Origin: Hymenobacter rubidus
GTDB taxonomy: Bacteria > Bacteroidota > Bacteroidia > Cytophagales > Hymenobacteraceae
Assembly: GCF_016734815.1 (NCBI RefSeq)
Contig: NZ_JAERQF010000049.1
Span: 1 to 34,731, forward strand
Length of the DNA stretch: 34,731 bases
Direction of reading: 5' to 3'
Both the position numbers and the translations under genes were made by a program. Positions 13,168-22,258 of the stretch are shown one piece after another. Each line of letters begins with the position of its first letter. The stretch's first letter is position 1. The notes below the pieces were generated by a model that was not told the origin of the DNA, made no database searches, and was given only the letters and a program-made list of their open reading frames with translations.

Positions 13168-13764
13168 ATGGCTTCGGTTTTTCAGACCTACCTTGAACTA
13201 GGCTTCCGGCACATCTGCACGCCCCGCGCGGCCGACCACCTCACGTTTCTGCTGGCCCTGTGCGCGCCTTATGTGCTCAGCGACTGGCGGCGGGTGTTGG
13301 CGCTGGTCACCAGCTTCACGGTGGGGCATTCGCTCACGCTGGCGCTGGCCACGTTGGGCGTGGTGGCGTTCAGGCCCGGCATCATCGAGGCGTTGATTCC
13401 AGTTACCATCATTGTCACGGCCCTGCTGAACCTACGCGGGGCCGGCCACCTCATCACCCGGCACGGCCCGGTTTTTGGGGCTGCGCCCAATGCCCTGGCG
13501 CTGGGGTTTGGCCTCATTCACGGGCTGGGGTTTTCAAATTATTTACGGGCACTGCTGGGGCCAAACAGCCGGCCGGTGGAGGAGCTGCTGGCCTTCAACG
13601 TCGGCGTCGAGCTGGGCCAGATTCTCGTTGTCATAGGCATTTTATTGGCGGGTGCGGTGTTGCTCGGCAGCCTGCGCGTGGCCCGGCGCGACTGGCTGCT
13701 CACCACCAGCGGCGCGGCGCTGGGCATTGCCACGGTGCTGCTGATGCAGCTGCTATGGCCGTGA
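13168..13764 (+). CDS. HupE/UreJ family membrane protein
   Basis: This encodes 198 residues with about six hydrophobic segments. Its N-terminus, GFRHICTPRAADHLTFLLAL, carries the His-x-x-Asp-His motif of the HupE/UreJ_2 family, and FTVGHSLTLALA and GFGLIHGLGF supply the further conserved histidines. Relatives are proposed nickel or cobalt permeases or accessory proteins of hydrogenase and urease. No hydrogenase or urease genes are present here, so the substrate is not clear, and many Bacteroidota carry such stand-alone copies. The initiator ATG is the first in frame, 37 bases after the lipoprotein stop. Confidence 0.88.
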   Translation: MASVFQTYLELGFRHICTPRAADHLTFLLALCAPYVLSDWRRVLALVTSFTVGHSLTLALATLGVVAFRPGIIEALIPVTIIVTALLNLRGAGHLITRHGPVFGAAPNALALGFGLIHGLGFSNYLRALLGPNSRPVEELLAFNVGVELGQILVVIGILLAGAVLLGSLRVARRDWLLTTSGAALGIATVLLMQLLWP

Positions 13765-13800
13765 AAGAAGGGCTGGTATAACTTGTAAACGAGAAGAAGG

Positions 13801-13900
13801 AACGTCATGCCGAGCGCAGCCGAGGCATCTCGCGTGGGGTAGTAACCCAATCGTTGCAACGAAGCGAGCGAGATGCCTCGGCTGCGCTCGGCATGACGTT
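13801..13900. repeat. Long perfect inverted repeat (33-bp arms)
   Basis: Arms at 13801-13833 and 13868-13900 are exact reverse complements, beginning AACGTCATGCCGAGCGCAGC, with a 34-base loop. It belongs to the dispersed GAGCGCAG family also seen at 23121, 26513 and 31190. It may terminate transcription of the upstream unit. The rest of 13765-14004 has no gene. Confidence 0.9.
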
Positions 13901-14004
13901 CTGGTTCAATTCGTCATCTCATTCATCTGCCTCTCCGCAACTCTGCCGTAACTTTAGCGACTTTCCCAGCTTCGCTGATTTGATTTCTCACTAATGCCTT
14001 CTCT

Positions 14005-16362
14005 ATGCGTCGTCTTTTATTAGCCGGTTTGGTACTGGCGGTGGCGGGCCAACCGGCTGCCCACGCCCAAACCACCAACTCCGGTACCGACAAATTTGCG
14101 CAGCTCGAAACGATGCTGCCCACGCCCAACTCCTACCGCACGGCCAGCGGCGCGCCCGGCTCCGACTACTGGCAGCAGCGCGCCGACTACGACATCAGCG
14201 TCACCCTCGATGATGCCAAGCAGGCCATTTCGGGCCGCGAAACCATCACCTACACCAACCGCTCGCCCGATACGCTGCCCTACCTATGGGTGCAGCTCGA
14301 CCAGAACATTCTGGACAAAAATTCGATGACGACGGCCACGCAGGTGGGGCAGCTACAGGATAAAATGTCCTTCCAGGCGCTGGAAGGAATGCTTACGGAC
14401 TTCGATGGCGGCTTCAAAATCGAGAGCGTGACCGGCAAAGACGGCAAGGCCCTCCACACCGTCACGAACCACACCATGATGCGCGTGGATTTGCCCGCGC
14501 CGCTCCGGCCCGGCCAGGCCTTCGCCTTCAATGTGAAGTGGCACTACAACATCAACGACCAGCTGAAAATCAACGAGCGCAGCGGCTACGAGTTTTTTCC
14601 GCAAGACAAGAACTACCTCTACGAAATTGCGCAGTTTTACCCGCGCATGGCCGTGTATTCCGACAACCAGGGCTGGCAGCACAAGCAGTTTCTGGGCAAC
14701 GGCGAATTCACGCTGCCTTTTGGTGATTACAAAGTGAGCATCACTGCGCCGGCCGACCACGTGGTGGGCGCCACCGGCACCTTGCTCAACCCCACGCAGG
14801 TGCTCAGCGCCACGCAGCAAAAGCGGTGGGCCGAAGCCAAAACGGCCAAGAAGCCGGTGCTCATCGTGAGCCAGGACGAGGCCGTGAAGAACGAAAGCAG
14901 CAGCGCCACCGGCACCAAAACCTGGAGTTTCGTTGCCAAAAACGTGCGTGACTTTGCCTGGGCCAGCTCGCGCAAATTCATCTGGGATGCCATGGGCATC
15001 AGCCAGAACGGCAAGCCCGTGATGTGCATGAGCTACTATCCCAAGGAAGGCAACCCGCTGTGGGGCCAGTACTCGACGCAGGTAGTGGCGCACACCATCC
15101 GGACGTATTCGAAGTTCACCATTCCGTACCAGTACCCCGTGGCCATTTCGGTGCACGGCCCGGTGCACGGCATGGAATACCCCATGATTTGCTTCAACGG
15201 TGGCCGGCCGGAGAAGGACGGCACCTATTCGCCGGAAATCAAATACGGGATGATTTCGGTGATTATTCACGAAGTGGGCCACAACTTCTTCCCCATGATT
15301 ATCAACTCCGACGAGCGGCAGTGGACGTGGATGGACGAGGGCCTGAACTCCTTCGTGCAGTTCCTCACCGAGCAGGAGTGGGAACGCAACTACCCCAGCC
15401 GCCGCGGCGAGCCGCGCAACATTGCGGCCTACATGGCCACCGACAAGAGCCTGCAAACCCCGATTATGATTAACTCCGAGTCGGCGCTGCAGTTCGGCAA
15501 CAACGCCTACGGCAAGCCTGCCACCGCCCTCAACATCCTGCGCGAAACGGTAATGGGCCGCGAGCTGTTCGACTATGCTTTCAAAACCTACGCGCAGCGC
15601 TGGGCCTACAAGCACCCCACACCCGCCGACTTCTTCCGCACCATGGAAGACGCCTCGGCGGTGGACCTCGACTGGTTCTGGCGCGGCTGGTTCTACACCA
15701 CCGACCACACCGATTTGGCCCTCGAATCGGTGAAGTCCTACAACCTGAGCAACAAAAACCCGCAGGTAGAAAACGCCCGGCTGCAACAGCAGAAGGCCGC
15801 TATGCCCCAGTCCATCACGGCCCAGCGCAATGCCACCGACATCCCGAAAACCCTGGTGGATGAGAAGCCCGAGCTGAAGGATTTCTACAACAGCTACGAC
15901 CCGCTGGCCGTGACGCCCGCCGACCAGCAGCGCTACACCGCCTACCTCGGCACCCTCACGGACGACCAGCGCCAGCGCCTCGGCGACAGCCAGAATTTCT
16001 ACGAGCTGAGTTTGCGCAACGTGGGCGGCCTTGTGATGCCCGTGGTGCTGCAAATGACCTACGCCGACAACTCGCAGGAAATCCAGACCATTCCGGCCGA
16101 AATATGGCGCAAGAACAACGCCCAGGTCACGAAAATCATCGTGACGAAGAAGCCCGTCATCAGCTTCGTCATCGACCCCTTCCAGCAAACGGCTGACACC
16201 GACCTGAGCAACAACGCCTTCCCGCGCCAGCCCGCGGCCTCGCGCTTCGAACTGTTCCAGCAGCAGCAGCAGTCCCAGCCCAACCCCATGCAGCAGCGGG
16301 CCGCTCAATCCACCAGCCCCATGCAAAAGCTGGAGCAGAAGCCGGTGGGCAGCGGTCAGTAA
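14005..16362 (+). CDS. Secreted M1 family metallopeptidase
   Basis: This encodes 785 residues with signal peptide MRRLLLAGLVLAVAGQPAAHAQ. The zinc site is HEVGH at 422-426, with Glu445 in WMDEGLNSF exactly 18 residues on, the HEXXH-X18-E arrangement of M1 peptidases. The usual GAMEN substrate loop is replaced by HGMEYP (about residue 390), as in a large subgroup of secreted Bacteroidota M1 proteins. The C-terminal part (after about 570) has a beta-rich domain and a Gln-rich low-complexity tail (FQQQQQSQPNPMQQ), probably flexible. Likely a periplasmic or surface peptidase acting on imported peptides. Monocistronic; a 46-bp palindromic terminator follows. Confidence 0.95.
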   Translation: MRRLLLAGLVLAVAGQPAAHAQTTNSGTDKFAQLETMLPTPNSYRTASGAPGSDYWQQRADYDISVTLDDAKQAISGRETITYTNRSPDTLPYLWVQLDQNILDKNSMTTATQVGQLQDKMSFQALEGMLTDFDGGFKIESVTGKDGKALHTVTNHTMMRVDLPAPLRPGQAFAFNVKWHYNINDQLKINERSGYEFFPQDKNYLYEIAQFYPRMAVYSDNQGWQHKQFLGNGEFTLPFGDYKVSITAPADHVVGATGTLLNPTQVLSATQQKRWAEAKTAKKPVLIVSQDEAVKNESSSATGTKTWSFVAKNVRDFAWASSRKFIWDAMGISQNGKPVMCMSYYPKEGNPLWGQYSTQVVAHTIRTYSKFTIPYQYPVAISVHGPVHGMEYPMICFNGGRPEKDGTYSPEIKYGMISVIIHEVGHNFFPMIINSDERQWTWMDEGLNSFVQFLTEQEWERNYPSRRGEPRNIAAYMATDKSLQTPIMINSESALQFGNNAYGKPATALNILRETVMGRELFDYAFKTYAQRWAYKHPTPADFFRTMEDASAVDLDWFWRGWFYTTDHTDLALESVKSYNLSNKNPQVENARLQQQKAAMPQSITAQRNATDIPKTLVDEKPELKDFYNSYDPLAVTPADQQRYTAYLGTLTDDQRQRLGDSQNFYELSLRNVGGLVMPVVLQMTYADNSQEIQTIPAEIWRKNNAQVTKIIVTKKPVISFVIDPFQQTADTDLSNNAFPRQPAASRFELFQQQQQSQPNPMQQRAAQSTSPMQKLEQKPVGSGQ

Positions 16363-16363
16363 C

Positions 16364-16412
16364 CTCACCTCCTGAACTCCTCTCTCCAAGGAGAGGGGGC
16401 ACCGGTCCGGTT
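16364..16412 (+). repeat. CTCCTCTCTCC/GGAGAGGGG short interspersed repeat
   Basis: ACTCCTCTCTCC, AA, GGAGAGGGGGCACCGG: a short hairpin of the same type as the 40-bp element embedded in the palindrome at 31238-31277 (CTCCTCTCTCC, GCG, GGAGAGGGGCCGGGGG). Located directly after the M1 stop codon. Confidence 0.7.
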
Positions 16413-16423
16413 GCAACGATGTA

Positions 16424-16469
16424 GCGCTCAACAAAAAAGCCCGCAATTGCGGGCTTTTTTGTTGAGCGC
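16424..16469. terminator. Bidirectional terminator, 46-bp perfect palindrome
   Basis: GCGCTCAACAAAAAAGCCCG, CAATTG centre, and exact complement back to GAGCGC. Both strands give a GC stem flanked by A6/T6 runs, so it can stop transcription from the M1 gene and from the convergent cytochrome gene. Confidence 0.95.
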
Positions 16470-16544
16470 ATTGAAAGGAGCATCTCCGGTGCTCCATTTT
16501 TTTTGAGAGGGGAGCAAGGGGAGAGGTTGACGGCAGGAGGGCAA

Positions 16545-17219
16545 TTACGCAGCCTGCTTCGGCACCTTGTCGCCGCCCACCATGCGCGAAATGAGGCCGT
16601 GGTCCTCGCTGATTTCGGCCCACACCACGCCGAAAACGTGAATCAGGATGAAGCCGATAATCAGGTACATGGTCACGTTGTGCGTTTCCTCGGCCAGGTG
16701 ATGAATGCCTTTGAGCCACGACACGTCTTCGTATATCAAAATCAGGCCGGTCACCACCATGATGGTGAGAAAGAGGTAGAACAGCGCGTAAGTGGTTTTG
16801 GCAAACAGAATTTTGCCGGCTTTGCCTTTGTCAGCGGGCGGCGCCAGGCGGTAGCGCCGCATGATTTCCATGAGGCGCGACGTGAAGCGCAACTCCGAAG
16901 GGCCCATTAACTGCAGGATAACCCGCAACACAAAGAAGCCCACAATGGCCCAGCCGAAGTACTTGTGCCAGTCCCAGATACGCTCGCTGATGATGTGCGC
17001 AAAAGCACGGCCCTGCTGTTGGGTTATCGTGACGTTGTCCTTGCTGAGCGCCTGCTGAAACTCCGGTACCGCCGATTTAGAGTTGACGATAACCTTCTGG
17101 AAAAGAATGGTTATCAGCTGTAGCGTAATCAGTGTAGCATTGCCCCAGTGCCAGAATCGCAGCGGTGCACGATAGTCTTTGATGGGTACTTCGACGGCGG
17201 GGGCAATGGTTTCAGGCAT
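16545..17219 (-). CDS. Cytochrome b561/b6-type membrane protein
   Basis: This encodes 224 residues with four hydrophobic segments. Candidate haem-ligand histidines lie in the expected places: His24 in RFWHWGNA at the start of the first helix, a His in WDWHKYFGWA, and the C-terminal pairs in GIHHLAEETHN and LIHVFGVVWAE. The layout matches the prokaryotic cytochrome b561 / Ni-Fe-hydrogenase b-subunit-like family, which passes electrons between the quinone pool and a partner. No partner oxidoreductase is adjacent, so its redox role is unknown. It lies 23 bases downstream of the aminotransferase gene and is probably co-transcribed with it. Confidence 0.9.
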   Translation of the reverse strand: MPETIAPAVEVPIKDYRAPLRFWHWGNATLITLQLITILFQKVIVNSKSAVPEFQQALSKDNVTITQQQGRAFAHIISERIWDWHKYFGWAIVGFFVLRVILQLMGPSELRFTSRLMEIMRRYRLAPPADKGKAGKILFAKTTYALFYLFLTIMVVTGLILIYEDVSWLKGIHHLAEETHNVTMYLIIGFILIHVFGVVWAEISEDHGLISRMVGGDKVPKQAA

Positions 17220-17242
17220 CGAATCAGAGGAATGAAGAGTGA

Positions 17243-18484
17243 TTACAGCGCTACGGCAGCCGCTTCTACGTCGGCAGTGGGCCAGGGTTCGACGCGGCCG
17301 GGGTAGGCCAGCAGCGCGTGTTCCAGGCAGGTGAGGGCAGCGGCCAGGTCGGTGCGGTTGATGACGTAGGCCAGGCGTACTTCCTGCTTGCCCAGGCCCG
17401 GCGTCTGGTAAAAGCCATTGGCGGGCGACAGCATGAGGGTCTGGTTGTCAAGCGTAAACTCTTCGAGCAGCCACTGGCCAAACTTGTGGGCATCGTCGAC
17501 GGGCAGGCGGGCCACCACGTAGAACGCGCCGCCGGGCACCGGGCAGGTCACGCCCGGCATGGCCCGCAAGCAGCCCACCGTGAGGTCGCGCCGAGCCTGG
17601 TACTCGGCACGGGTGCCGTCGAAATAGGAGGTGGGAAGGTCGGCGGCAGCTTCGGCGGCCAGCATCTCCAGCACCGGCGGGCAAATCCGCATCTGGCCGA
17701 AGTGGAAAGCCGCCTGCCATACATCAGGATTGCGCGTAACCAGAGCGCCCACGCGCGCGCCGCACGCGCTATAGCGCTTCGAAATGGTATCCAGCATCAC
17801 CACGTGCCGCTTGCCGTTGGGCAGGCTCAGGGCGCTGGTGGCCTGAGCGCCGTCGTAGCAATACTCGCGGTACGCCTCGTCCGACAGCAGGTACAAATCG
17901 TGCTTGATGCACAGGCCCAGCAGGGCTTCCAGCTCGTCGCGCCGGTACACGTAGCCGGTGGGGTTGCTGGGGTTGCAGATGAGAATGGCGCGGGTGCGGG
18001 GCGTAATCACGGCCTCAAAATCGGCCAATGGAGGCAGGGCAAAGCCGTCCTCGATGTGCGCCGTAACGGCCACAATGCTCACGCCCGCCGCAATGGCAAA
18101 GGCGGTATAGGTGCCGTAAAATGGCTCGGCCACAATGACTTCATCGCCGGGATTTAGGCAGGTGAGCATGGCAAACAGAATGGCTTCGCTGCCCGCCGTG
18201 GTCACCATAATGTCTTCGAAGCGGGCCGGAATGCCGGCGCGCTGGTAGTAGCCAGCCAGCTTGCGGCGGTAGCTGTCGGTGCCGGCGCCGGGCGCGTAGC
18301 CCAGCACTTTCACGTCGGCGTTGCGCACCGCGGCCAGCATTTCGGGGGGCGTCAGCACGTCGGGCTGACCAATGTTGAGTGGGTAAACAATTTTGCCCTG
18401 TTGGCGGGCGGCTTCGGCATACGGTAGCAGCTTACGGAACGGCGAAACGGGCATGGCCTGCCCGCGCTTGGATACTTCTAGCAT
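17243..18484 (-). CDS. Class I/II pyridoxal-phosphate aminotransferase
   Basis: This 413-residue fold-type I aminotransferase has the PLP-binding Lys236 in DTISKRYSACGARVG. The upstream SNPTGYVY segment (ICNPSNPTGYVY) and LLSDEAYREYCYDG, with the Asp and Tyr that contact the cofactor, are also present. The N-terminus MLEVSKRGQAMPVSPFRKL matches the usual start of aspartate-aminotransferase-like subgroup proteins (xxVSxRGxxMPxSPxRKL), supporting this start. The substrate is likely aspartate or a related amino acid but is not certain from sequence. A TATATTTA box lies about 66 bases upstream on the minus strand. Confidence 0.93.
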   Translation of the reverse strand: MLEVSKRGQAMPVSPFRKLLPYAEAARQQGKIVYPLNIGQPDVLTPPEMLAAVRNADVKVLGYAPGAGTDSYRRKLAGYYQRAGIPARFEDIMVTTAGSEAILFAMLTCLNPGDEVIVAEPFYGTYTAFAIAAGVSIVAVTAHIEDGFALPPLADFEAVITPRTRAILICNPSNPTGYVYRRDELEALLGLCIKHDLYLLSDEAYREYCYDGAQATSALSLPNGKRHVVMLDTISKRYSACGARVGALVTRNPDVWQAAFHFGQMRICPPVLEMLAAEAAADLPTSYFDGTRAEYQARRDLTVGCLRAMPGVTCPVPGGAFYVVARLPVDDAHKFGQWLLEEFTLDNQTLMLSPANGFYQTPGLGKQEVRLAYVINRTDLAAALTCLEHALLAYPGRVEPWPTADVEAAAVAL

Positions 18485-18565
18485 AGAATAACATTTAGGC
18501 CCACGGCCGGCGCTGCGTCAGCAGCCAACCCCACTGTTTTGCTAAATATAGCGGCCAGCGGCTGG

Positions 18566-19588
18566 TTACAAGCACTTCTTATACAGATTGTACAGAATTC
18601 GGTTGTCGGCCTCGCTGAGCGGGCTCCCCACATTCTGCTGAATAAAATGCAGCTTAAACGCCCGGATGGCCGCCGGCAAATCCCGCGTGTCGTACCCAAT
18701 AATTCGCAGGGCTTCGCGCTGGTTGAAGGGTGTGATTGGCCCATTGAGCCGGGCCAGCTGCCGGTCGATGCCAATAGTATCGGGCTGACTATCAGTGGGC
18801 GGGAGGTTGTCGGCTTCGGGTGAGCGGGGCGTGAGCAGCCGGCGGGCCAGTGCGGCGGCGCTGTCGGGGCTGAATGGGCTAGGCAGCGGCCCGGCGTCGT
18901 ACCAGAGGCCGAAGCCTGCCCCGGCCAGCCGCTTCCACGGAAAAAGGGCGCTCGGGTCGGTTTTGCGGCCGGGGGCAATGTCGGCGTGGCCGATAAAATT
19001 GGCCGATGGGATGCTGTACGCCTTTTTCAGGCCCGCCAGCACCTGGAGCAAGCTGGCAATCTGGGACTCTGAAAAAGGCTCTACGCCGTTGTTGTCCAGC
19101 TCGATGCCAATGGAGGAAGAGTTGATGTCGGTGGTATTGCCCCACCGGGCCACGCCGCCGTGCCAGGCGCGCAGGTAGTCGTTCAGCATGTGGTACACCC
19201 GCCCGTCGCGCCCGATGACGTAGTGCGCGCTTACCTGCGTGCTGGGCAGCGTGAACGTTTTGAGCGTCTGCGCAGTAGAGTCCTGTGCCGTGTGGTGGAT
19301 AACGACGTAGTTGGGCTTGCGCAGGTTGAAATTGGTGGTGCCTACCCAGTACTTGCCGGCCATCAGGCTGTCGCCGCCCGGCGTGGGCACGGGCGTGGTG
19401 CGCAGGGATTTAGCGTAGGCCTTCACCTGCGCCTGGTACGATTTATTGGCGGCTGCGTAGGGGTTTTTCTGGGCGACGCAGCCAGCCAGGGTAGCCGCGC
19501 AAGCTAATACCGAGCAGTGGCGAAAGGTCAATTCGGATAAGTTGAATTTCAAAAGAGGGAGAGTTGGTCGGAAACCAAATTTCCACAA
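18566..19588 (-). CDS. N-acetylmuramoyl-L-alanine amidase (Amidase_2), probable lipoprotein
   Basis: This encodes up to 340 residues. The Amidase_2 / PGRP-like zinc domain spans about 90-220: His98-His99 in YVVIHHTAQDS, SAHYVIGRDGRVY, Glu163 in GIELDNNG, and His201 plus Asp211 in GHADIAPGRKTDP. It should cleave the amide bond between MurNAc and L-Ala in peptidoglycan. A lipobox LAGC with Cys37 suggests membrane anchoring in the periplasm. There is no ATG start: the frame opens with TTG at 19588, and a second TTG at 19552 would give a shorter, more leader-like N-terminus. Lies 12 bases after the surface-protein gene, so likely an operon. The C-terminal part (240-340) resembles a small helical binding domain. 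Confidence 0.92.
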   Translation of the reverse strand: MWKFGFRPTLPLLKFNLSELTFRHCSVLACAATLAGCVAQKNPYAAANKSYQAQVKAYAKSLRTTPVPTPGGDSLMAGKYWVGTTNFNLRKPNYVVIHHTAQDSTAQTLKTFTLPSTQVSAHYVIGRDGRVYHMLNDYLRAWHGGVARWGNTTDINSSSIGIELDNNGVEPFSESQIASLLQVLAGLKKAYSIPSANFIGHADIAPGRKTDPSALFPWKRLAGAGFGLWYDAGPLPSPFSPDSAAALARRLLTPRSPEADNLPPTDSQPDTIGIDRQLARLNGPITPFNQREALRIIGYDTRDLPAAIRAFKLHFIQQNVGSPLSEADNRILYNLYKKCL

Positions 19589-19600
19589 AAAAGCCGACGC

Positions 19601-20395
19601 TTAGCGCCCGCCGCTATCCGGCTGCGCCTTGCGGAACAGGCAATGGGGAAACAGCGTGATGCCAAGGGTGGCGTAGGACCGGCTCTGCTTCAGGTCGACT
19701 ACGCCGGGCGGATATATTACGTTGGTGGCTTTGGCATTGTAGCCAAACGTGTCCGACAACCCCCAGGCGGCTTGCAACTGGACTGGCCGGTCCTCGGTCG
19801 GGCCATCGCCCAGCCGCACCCGAAAAAAGGCCATGGGCTCGCTACGGGTCATGCGGGGCAGGTCCACGGCCGTGCCCAGGTCGGTTAGGGTGGTGAAATT
19901 GACCTGCGTAACGCGGTAAGCCACCCCAAAGGAAACGGTTTCGCTGGTTTGAAACGTGCCATACACTTCGCCAAAAACCTTGTTGTAGCGCGCATCAAAT
20001 TCGTGTCGGGTAGGGCGGCCAAAGAAAAAGCCGCCATCGGAATAGCCGGCCGCGCTCTGGGCCTGCCCGAAGCCGCCCAAGCCGCCCAACAAGCATTCGT
20101 CGCCCAGCCGCCAGTAGGTGCCCACGCCAAGGTCGTATTGATGCCCACGGTAATAGGTCGTGTCCTTGCCGTTGCCGCGCAGGTTGCTGTAAGCGGCCCG
20201 CACCAGCAGGTGGTTCACCGGCGAGTAAGTGCCGGCCAAATCGTAGCGACCGTTGAAGTAGCTGCTGGCCGTGACTTCGCCCTGGTTTTTATCGGTAATC
20301 TGCGGGGCAGCGCACTGCATGGGCATGTAGACGACGCAACTGCTTGTCAACAGGCTAAGGCTGACATAGATGAGAATTAGTGGCTGTTTGGGCAT
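19601..20395 (-). CDS. Hypothetical outer-membrane protein
   Basis: This encodes 264 residues from ATG 20395 (MPKQPLILIYVSLSLLTSSC); a longer frame from 20458 would run into the rny terminator and adds a non-leader prefix. The leader ends in LTSSC, a plausible but imperfect lipobox. The mature protein is strand-rich with paired aromatic segments (HLLVRAAYSNLRG, YDLGVGTYWRLGDECLLGGLGG, VFGEVYGTFQTSETVSFGVAYR), which suggests an eight-stranded outer-membrane barrel-like fold. No named family. It directly precedes the amidase, consistent with a cell-envelope role. Confidence 0.78.
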   Translation of the reverse strand: MPKQPLILIYVSLSLLTSSCVVYMPMQCAAPQITDKNQGEVTASSYFNGRYDLAGTYSPVNHLLVRAAYSNLRGNGKDTTYYRGHQYDLGVGTYWRLGDECLLGGLGGFGQAQSAAGYSDGGFFFGRPTRHEFDARYNKVFGEVYGTFQTSETVSFGVAYRVTQVNFTTLTDLGTAVDLPRMTRSEPMAFFRVRLGDGPTEDRPVQLQAAWGLSDTFGYNAKATNVIYPPGVVDLKQSRSYATLGITLFPHCLFRKAQPDSGGR

Positions 20396-20456
20396 CGATT
20401 GACAGAATGACAAAAGACGGGTAAAAAGGGGTGAAAAGGAGCAGGAAGTTAAGCAC

Positions 20457-20489
20457 AAAAAGCCCCCGCAACTTTTGTCGCGGGGGCTT
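20457..20489 (-). terminator. Rho-independent terminator of rny
   Basis: AAAAAGCCCCCGC / GCGGGGGCTT with a 10-base loop. On the minus strand it ends in TTTTT and lies 45 bases past the rny stop codon. Confidence 0.85.
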
Positions 20490-20533
20490 CTTCAGTATTT
20501 ATTCAACACGCCAGCTGAAGCGTGCGCTACCGC

Positions 20534-22222
20534 TTACTTGGCATACGCCACGGCGCGCATCTCCCGAATCACGGTGATTTTAATCTGGCCGGGGTACTGC
20601 ATCTCCTTCTCGATTTTCTGCGAAATCTCGAAGCTCAGCTCAGCGGCGCGCTCGTCGGTCACGTTCTCGGCGTCCACCATCACGCGCAGCTCGCGGCCGG
20701 CCTGAATGGCGAAGCACTGATTCACGCCCTTGAATCCGTTGGCGGTTTCTTCGAGCTGCTTGAGGCGCTTGATGTAGCTTTCCATCATCTCGCGGCGGGC
20801 GCCGGGGCGCGAACCCGAAATGGCGTCGCAGGCCTGCACGAGCGGCGAAATCATGGCCGTCATCTCAATCTCGTCGTGGTGGGCGCCGATGGCATTCACC
20901 ACGTCGGGGTGCTCTTTCCACTTCTTGGCCATCTCCATGCCCAGAATGGCGTGGGGCAATTCCGGCTCCTCGGTGCTCACCTTGCCGATATCGTGGAGCA
21001 GGCCGGCGCGCTTGGCTTTTTTTACGTCGAGGCCCATCTCGGCCGCCATGGTGGCGCAGAGGTTAGCTACTTCGCGGCTGTGTTGCAGCAGGTTCTGGCC
21101 GTAAGAGGAGCGGAAACGCATCCGGCCCACCATCTTAATCAGCTCCGGGTGCAGGCCGTGAATACCGAGGTCGATGATGGTTTTCTCGCCGATTTCGACG
21201 ATTTCTTCCTCGATGTTCTTGCGGGTTTTGGCCACAATCTCCTCCACGCGGGCCGGGTGAATGCGGCCGTCCTTCACCAGCAAGTGCAGCGAGAGGCGGG
21301 CAATTTCGCGGCGCACCGGGTCGAAGCCCGAAATGATGATGGCCTCCGGCGTGTCGTCCACAATGATTTCAACGCCCGTAGCGGCTTCCAGCGCGCGGAT
21401 GTTGCGGCCCTCGCGGCCAATGATTTTGCCTTTCACGTCGTCGCTTTCAATGTTGAAAATCGACACGCAGTTCTCAATGGCGTGCTCCGAAGCGGTGCGC
21501 TGAATGGTTTCCAGCACAATCTTCTTCGCATCCTTGGTGGCGGTCAGCTTGGCTTGGGCCACGGTGTCCTTCACGTAGGAGCTGGCCTGAATCTGGGCTT
21601 CGTTCTTGAGGCTTTCTACTAGTTGCTCGCGGGCTTCGGCGGCGGTTAGGTTGGCGATGGTTTCGAGCTGGCGCTGCACGCTGTGCAACTGCTCATCAGC
21701 CTCTTTCTGCTTGGCTTCCAGTTCAGCAATGGCCTGCTCGTGGTCGACGCGGCGTTTCTCGGCCTGGGCTTCCAGCTTGTCGCGAAGCTGTTGGGTATCG
21801 TTCTGGTTTTTCTCGCGGGCTTTTTCCAGCTCCACCTCTTTGCGTTGGAGCTGTTCGAGCTGGCGCTGAGTGGTTTCGGTGAGCATTTTGATGCTCTGTT
21901 CCTGCTCTACCACGCCCTGACGGCGCTGGGTCAACTCGCCTTCCAGCTCATTTTTGAGGCGGCGGCTTTCCTGGTCAAACTCGTTGCGCAGGGTCTTGAA
22001 CTTGTTCTTCGACTGCTCCAGCCGCTCGTCGGCCTGCTTGATTTTCTCGTCGCGAAGACGGTTGCCTTTCTCCTCCGCGTCGCGGAGGATTTGTTGGGCG
22101 CGGGCCTGGGCCTCGCCCTCGTGGTCCAGCCGGGCTTTGCCGGCCAGCTGTTTACCCACCACGAAGCCCGCCACAAGGGCGGCCACCGCAGTAAGTATAC
22201 AGTATAATATGATGGATGACAT
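20534..22222 (-). CDS. rny: Ribonuclease Y
   Basis: This 562-residue membrane-anchored endoribonuclease initiates mRNA decay. In order: N-terminal transmembrane helix (IILYCILTAVAALVAGFVVG, about residues 4-23), a very long charged coiled coil (about 30-200), a KH RNA-binding domain with GKIIGREGRNIRA from residue 265, and an HD domain with His410-Asp411 in LLHDIGKV. The ending GQIKITVIREMRAVAYAK is the standard C-terminus. Length and order are typical. It follows zapA on the minus strand, a neighbourhood that is common in Bacteroidota. ATG 22222 directly starts the anchor helix. Confidence 0.98.
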   Translation of the reverse strand: MSSIILYCILTAVAALVAGFVVGKQLAGKARLDHEGEAQARAQQILRDAEEKGNRLRDEKIKQADERLEQSKNKFKTLRNEFDQESRRLKNELEGELTQRRQGVVEQEQSIKMLTETTQRQLEQLQRKEVELEKAREKNQNDTQQLRDKLEAQAEKRRVDHEQAIAELEAKQKEADEQLHSVQRQLETIANLTAAEAREQLVESLKNEAQIQASSYVKDTVAQAKLTATKDAKKIVLETIQRTASEHAIENCVSIFNIESDDVKGKIIGREGRNIRALEAATGVEIIVDDTPEAIIISGFDPVRREIARLSLHLLVKDGRIHPARVEEIVAKTRKNIEEEIVEIGEKTIIDLGIHGLHPELIKMVGRMRFRSSYGQNLLQHSREVANLCATMAAEMGLDVKKAKRAGLLHDIGKVSTEEPELPHAILGMEMAKKWKEHPDVVNAIGAHHDEIEMTAMISPLVQACDAISGSRPGARREMMESYIKRLKQLEETANGFKGVNQCFAIQAGRELRVMVDAENVTDERAAELSFEISQKIEKEMQYPGQIKITVIREMRAVAYAK

Positions 22223-22227
22223 GTAAT

Positions 22228-22258
22228 TATGGTTTTTGGGGGTGGGTGAAAAACCATA
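22228..22258. repeat. AT-rich inverted repeat upstream of rny
   Basis: TATGGTTTTT at 22228-22237 and AAAAACCATA at 22249-22258 are exact complements around an 11-base G-rich loop, ending 6 bases before the rny start codon on the minus strand. It could end an upstream transcript or affect rny translation. Confidence 0.6.

Noticed and set aside
14353..16719. Long minus-strand open frame opposite the M1 gene
   Set aside because: It crosses a strong bidirectional terminator and mirrors the M1 codons; the GC-rich third positions of the true gene explain it.
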